Shown here in pieces: positions 15,034 through 18,386 of a DNA stretch of 18,386 nucleotides. Position 1 is the stretch's first letter, and each line of letters begins with the position of its first letter. The DNA is from an uncultured Clostridia bacterium (GTDB lineage Bacteria > Bacillota > Clostridia > RGIG6154). The notes under the pieces are model-generated. The model searched no databases. It was not told the origin of the DNA and saw only the letters and a list, made by a program, of their open reading frames with translations. A program made the position numbers and the translations under genes. The stretch covers positions 1 to 18,386 of the forward strand of contig CAKSDT010000027.1 of the NCBI GenBank assembly GCA_934446135.1, in the 5' to 3' direction.

Positions 15034-15077
15034 AGTACTGAAAACTAAATAAAATAATTTATAAAAACAGGTGTATT

Positions 15078-16613
15078 ATGGAAAAATATAATCTTTTTAA
15101 TGATTTAAATGAGATGCTTACATATTCTGCTCAAAAATTCGGGGATAAAAATGCTTTTGAACTTGAGGACAGAAATATTACTTACAGTAAACTTTTAAGA
15201 GATATTAAGGTGTTGTCTTCGGTTATGAAGAAAAAGGGGTATGCCGGTGAAAAAATTGCTCTTGTAGGCAAAAATTCATATGAGTGGGTATTGGTATATT
15301 TATCTGCAATTTATTCTGGAAGTATTGTTGTTCCCATAGACAGAGCATTAAAAGATGCGGAAATTGAAAATCAGATAGCCGTATCGGGTGCAAAGGCAGT
15401 TTTTGTTATTGAGAAGAAACTTGAAACTAGCTGCACTGCTGAAAGTGATGTAAGGGGGCTTATTGAAAACTATAAGGGATATATTGAAGAATTTAAGACA
15501 AATCCGTTAAACGATTCTGTATATCTCTTTACATCAGGAACTACATCAAAACCTAAAATTGTTCCGCTGACTCAAAAAAATATATTTTCAAATATATATA
15601 GTTTATCGTATCATGAAAAGTTCACACCGAATGACAGAAATCTTATAATTCTTCCTTTAAACCATACTTTCAGCATAACAGGTGTAATGCTGTTTCTAAG
15701 TATTGGTCTGACATTGGGTTTCTGTGACGGACTGAAAATCAAAAAATCGCTTTTGAAATTTAAGCCGACTATTTTGGTTATTGTACCGCTTATTGCTGAA
15801 GCACTGAAAAAGAATATATTAAAAGAAGTGAACAGACAAGGCAAAACGGATTCTTTTGAAAGGGCAATAAAACTCGGACAGAAACTTCCGTTTGTCAAAA
15901 AAACACTTTTCAAAAGTATAAATAAAGGACTTGGCGGAAGTTTGAAATTCATCATTGTAGGCGGAGCACCTCTTATGACTGAAACCGAAAAGTGGTTTAA
16001 TGATATTGGAATATACACAGTTTTGGGTTACGGTCTTACAGAATGTTCACCTGTCTTATGTGCCGAGAACCCTAAAAATATGAGATACGGAAGTGTCGGC
16101 AAACCTATGCGTAATATTGAGATCAGCATTTCTCCGGAAGGCGAGATATTGGCAAGAGGCGATAATATCACGAGAGGTTATTTAAACAATCCGGAAAAAA
16201 ACAGCGAAGTGTTTGTTAACGGTTGGTTTTATACGGGAGATATGGGGTATATAGATAAAGACGGTTTTTTGTTTATTACAGGAAGAAAAAAGAATATGAT
16301 TTTAACCGACAACGGAAAAAATGTTTATCCTGAAGAAATCGAAACGAAACTTTATCGGTTTGAGCAAGTAAAGGAATGTTTGGTTTATCAGGGAACAAAA
16401 GACGGTAAAAGTATTATATCATGTAAAATTGTATATGAACCTGAACAATTCTCAAATATGCAGTTTAAAGAAATCGAGTCGTATTTTAAAAAAATAGTTC
16501 AAAGGGTAAATGAAGAACTCGCTGAATACCAAAAGATAAGAATGGTTGAGATAAGTGATATGCCGTGTGAAAAAACTGCTTCGATGAAAATAAAAAGAAA
16601 TATAATAAATTAA
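15078..16613 (+). CDS. AMP-forming acyl-CoA synthetase-like adenylating enzyme
   Basis: ANL-superfamily adenylating enzyme, closest in layout to long-chain fatty acid-CoA ligases; the true acyl substrate and acceptor (CoA or ACP) cannot be told from sequence. 511 residues. The nucleotide loop is FTSGTTSKPK (151-160), with Ser where Gly is usual. Next is GYGLTE (317-322), then WFYTGDMGYIDKDGFLFITGRKKN with Asp388 and Arg403 for the AMP ribose and hinge. The C-terminal catalytic lysine is Lys504 in KTASMKIKR (usually TxSGKIxR). It has its own promoter and leader; AGGTG lies four bases before ATG 15078. No acyl carrier or beta-oxidation gene is adjacent. It is divergent from the DUF1836 gene and convergent with the translocase gene. 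Confidence 0.88.
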   Translation: MEKYNLFNDLNEMLTYSAQKFGDKNAFELEDRNITYSKLLRDIKVLSSVMKKKGYAGEKIALVGKNSYEWVLVYLSAIYSGSIVVPIDRALKDAEIENQIAVSGAKAVFVIEKKLETSCTAESDVRGLIENYKGYIEEFKTNPLNDSVYLFTSGTTSKPKIVPLTQKNIFSNIYSLSYHEKFTPNDRNLIILPLNHTFSITGVMLFLSIGLTLGFCDGLKIKKSLLKFKPTILVIVPLIAEALKKNILKEVNRQGKTDSFERAIKLGQKLPFVKKTLFKSINKGLGGSLKFIIVGGAPLMTETEKWFNDIGIYTVLGYGLTECSPVLCAENPKNMRYGSVGKPMRNIEISISPEGEILARGDNITRGYLNNPEKNSEVFVNGWFYTGDMGYIDKDGFLFITGRKKNMILTDNGKNVYPEEIETKLYRFEQVKECLVYQGTKDGKSIISCKIVYEPEQFSNMQFKEIESYFKKIVQRVNEELAEYQKIRMVEISDMPCEKTASMKIKRNIIN

Positions 16614-16652
16614 AAAAAGGATGTAATGTATTTCACATTACATCCTTTTTTT
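16612..16652. terminator. Bidirectional terminator between convergent synthetase and FtsK/SpoIIIE genes
   Basis: Perfect 18-bp inverted repeat: AAAAAAAGGATGTAATGT (16612-16629), 5-base loop ATTTC, and its reverse complement (16635-16652). Each strand ends in seven T. The right arm overlaps the stop codon of the minus-strand gene by two bases and the left arm begins within the synthetase stop codon. Confidence 0.95.
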
Positions 16653-18386
16653 AGTACTGCGGGGGTGCATCTATGATTCCTGCTGCCCTTATCTGTGCAT
16701 ATTGCTCTTTTGTAAGAAGAATCTGCCGTGGTTTCGAACCTTCTGACGGACCTATGTAACCTCTACTTTCAAGTTGATCCATAATTCTTCCGGCTCTTGC
16801 GTAACCGACACTTAGTTTTCTTTGTATCATTGAAGTAGATGCCTGTCCGACCTCCATAATAATTTCAAGTGCTTTTGGAAACAAATCATCATAATCCCCC
16901 GAATCGTTCTGAGAGGATTTTTGGTTGTCCTCAACTGAATTTTTTTCTATATATTCAAGAATTTCGTGGTTACAGTGTTCCTCGGTATTCTCTTTTACAA
17001 AGTTTACCAGTTTTTCCACTTCGCCGTCTGAAATAAAAGCACCTTGAATTCTTTTGGGTTTTGAACTTCCGTACGGGTGATAAAGCATATCGCCCTTTCC
17101 GAGAAGTTTTTCTGCACCTGCCATATCAAGAATGGTTCTTGAATCTATTTGCGATGTAACCGCAAAGGCAATTCTTGATGGAATATTTGCTTTTATTATA
17201 CCTGTTATGACATTTACAGAAGGTCTTTGTGTGGCAATAACGAGGTGCATACCGGCTGCTCTTGCAAGTTGGGCAAGTCTGCAGATAGAGTCTTCAACTT
17301 CATTTGGTGCAACCATCATAAGGTCCGCAAGTTCATCGATTATAATTACAATCTGCGGCATTTTAGGAAGGCCTTTTGATACCGCTATAGCATTATATCC
17401 CTTAATATCTCTTACTTTTGATTCAGAAAACATATCATATCTCTTCATCATTTCCGTAACAGCCCAGTTTAAAGCACCCGCGGCCTTTTTCGGTTTTGTA
17501 ACAACAGGTATGTCAAGGTGCGGAATACCGTTGTAAACGCTGAGTTCAACAACTTTAGGGTCTATAAGCAATAATTTTACTTCATTTGGATCTGCCTTAT
17601 ACATAATACTGGTTATTATTGAATTTATGCAGACACTCTTACCTGAACCGGTGGCACCTGCAATTAAAAGATGAGGCATTTTTGCCAGGTCTGCTACTAT
17701 TGGTGCCCCGCTTATATCCTTTCCCAATGCAACGGCAAGTTTAGAAGGATGATTTTTAAATTCATCTGTGTCGATAACTTCACGCATTGAAACCATATCA
17801 ACCTGACTGTTCGGTACTTCAATTCCAATTGCTGCTTTTCCGGGAATAGGTGCCTCAATTCTTACTGTAGGTGCAGCAAGATTAAGTGCAATATCATCAG
17901 AAAGGTTGAGAATTTTACTTACTTTTATTCCGGCCATAGGCTGAAGTTCGTATCTTGTTATGGTGGGGCCCTTTGTTACTTGGAGGACTTTTACCTGAAC
18001 ACCAAAACTGTTTAATGTGTCGACAAGTTTTCTTGCATTGTTCATAAGATCCTGTTCTTTAATTTTTCCGCCTTTTTGAGAATTTAAGTTCAAAAGACCT
18101 ATGTCCGGGAATGTATATTCAATGTATTCATACTCCGGCATATCAGGGGGAAGTATTTCTTCGTCATTTTCATTTTCTTCGAGATTCAGTGCAACCTGAT
18201 TGTCGGGTTCTATAACAGAATCGGGTGCTTCATATTCTGATGTGCTTTCCGGTATAACAGTGTCAGGTCCGATTATTATATCTTCTTCCTCCGGAATTAT
18301 CACTTCATTTTCCGGAACTTCATATTTAGGAATATTGACCTTTACATCTTCGAAACTGTCAAAACCCGGTATTTGTTCGGGAACTT
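16651..18386 (-). CDS. FtsK/SpoIIIE-family DNA translocase, C-terminal motor part, 5' end outside window
   Basis: Hexameric ATP-driven pump that moves chromosomal DNA through the division or sporulation septum. The frame is open to the window end, so the GTG at 18303 is not a demonstrated start and the N-terminal membrane helices are outside. Visible: an acidic Pro/Glu-rich linker (to about 18130), then the alpha/beta motor with KLLNSFGVQVKV-type alpha region (here KLVDTLNSFGVQVKVLQV), Walker A AGATGSGKS (near 17635-17660), Walker B IVIIIDELADL (near 17325-17355) and IATQRPSVNVITG. The C-terminal gamma winged-helix domain (KALEIIMEVGQASTSMIQRKLSVGYARAGRIMDQLE pattern) reads DNA orientation sites. 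SpoIIIE is likely given the sporulation gene in the window, but FtsK and SpoIIIE cannot be told apart from this part. Confidence 0.94.
   Translation of the reverse strand, partial: VPEQIPGFDSFEDVKVNIPKYEVPENEVIIPEEEDIIIGPDTVIPESTSEYEAPDSVIEPDNQVALNLEENENDEEILPPDMPEYEYIEYTFPDIGLLNLNSQKGGKIKEQDLMNNARKLVDTLNSFGVQVKVLQVTKGPTITRYELQPMAGIKVSKILNLSDDIALNLAAPTVRIEAPIPGKAAIGIEVPNSQVDMVSMREVIDTDEFKNHPSKLAVALGKDISGAPIVADLAKMPHLLIAGATGSGKSVCINSIITSIMYKADPNEVKLLLIDPKVVELSVYNGIPHLDIPVVTKPKKAAGALNWAVTEMMKRYDMFSESKVRDIKGYNAIAVSKGLPKMPQIVIIIDELADLMMVAPNEVEDSICRLAQLARAAGMHLVIATQRPSVNVITGIIKANIPSRIAFAVTSQIDSRTILDMAGAEKLLGKGDMLYHPYGSSKPKRIQGAFISDGEVEKLVNFVKENTEEHCNHEILEYIEKNSVEDNQKSSQNDSGDYDDLFPKALEIIMEVGQASTSMIQRKLSVGYARAGRIMDQLESRGYIGPSEGSKPRQILLTKEQYAQIRAAGIIDAPPQY

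Noticed and set aside
17132..17536. 134-codon plus-strand frame opposite the FtsK/SpoIIIE gene
   Set aside because: It is antisense to the conserved motor domain, has no ribosome binding site of note and no recognisable protein features beyond mirrored hydrophobicity.
1..18386. Defence system, prophage, insertion sequence, CRISPR array or RNA genes
   Set aside because: Genes are conserved housekeeping types in a known order; I saw no repeated spacers, transposase or integrase motifs, terminal repeats, or tRNA-like folds.

Overview
The window reads as AT-rich chromosomal DNA from a spore-forming member of the Firmicutes, most likely class Clostridia. The evidence is the Bacillus/Clostridium order priA-def-fmt-(Zn peptidase)-rsmB-rlmN-prpC-prkC-rsgA-rpe-thiN, a PASTA-type Ser/Thr kinase, a separate short SecD and SecF, a YugP-type peptidase, a DUF1836 protein, and a 22-codon gene that I read as spoVM in the position it has in Bacillus subtilis (just after thiN). 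I cannot name a genus from the sequence alone. There is no sign of phage, insertion sequence, CRISPR array or tRNA/rRNA; this is mostly housekeeping DNA.

Region 1 (1-10034) is one long rightward operon. The genes overlap or lie a few bases apart: the helicase end of PriA, peptide deformylase and Met-tRNA formyltransferase (N-formyl-methionine cycle), a membrane zinc peptidase, two RNA methyltransferases (RsmB, RlmN), the PP2C phosphatase/PASTA kinase pair, the ribosome-assembly GTPase RsgA, ribulose-phosphate epimerase and thiamine pyrophosphokinase. A strong two-part hairpin with a U tract closes it.

Region 2 (10035-10362) looks empty to an ordinary gene finder but holds two small genes: a 49-residue two-helix membrane protein of unknown function and the spoVM-like gene. 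Promoter-like elements are packed into or against the hairpins on both sides.

Region 3 (10363-13340) holds a YigZ/IMPACT-family gene with its own promoter-like sequence, then secD-secF behind a very good sigma-A promoter and ending in a palindromic terminator. Region 4 (13341-14290) is a single PflX-like radical SAM gene that ends in a hairpin shared with a convergent gene.

Region 5 (14291-16652) has a DUF1836 gene on the minus strand diverging from an AMP-forming acyl-CoA synthetase-like gene. The divergent spacer carries two good promoters with 17-bp spacing. A perfect 10-bp inverted repeat brackets the DUF1836 promoter, and a 12-bp palindrome covers the -10 region of the other. Region 6 (16653-18386) is the C-terminal motor part of an FtsK/SpoIIIE DNA translocase on the minus strand, cut by the window edge; an 18-bp hairpin separates it from the convergent synthetase gene.

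The main points beyond routine annotation are the hidden spoVM-like gene with a shifted proline, its unknown small membrane neighbour, the promoter/terminator overlaps around them, and the operator-like repeats in the DUF1836 divergent promoter.
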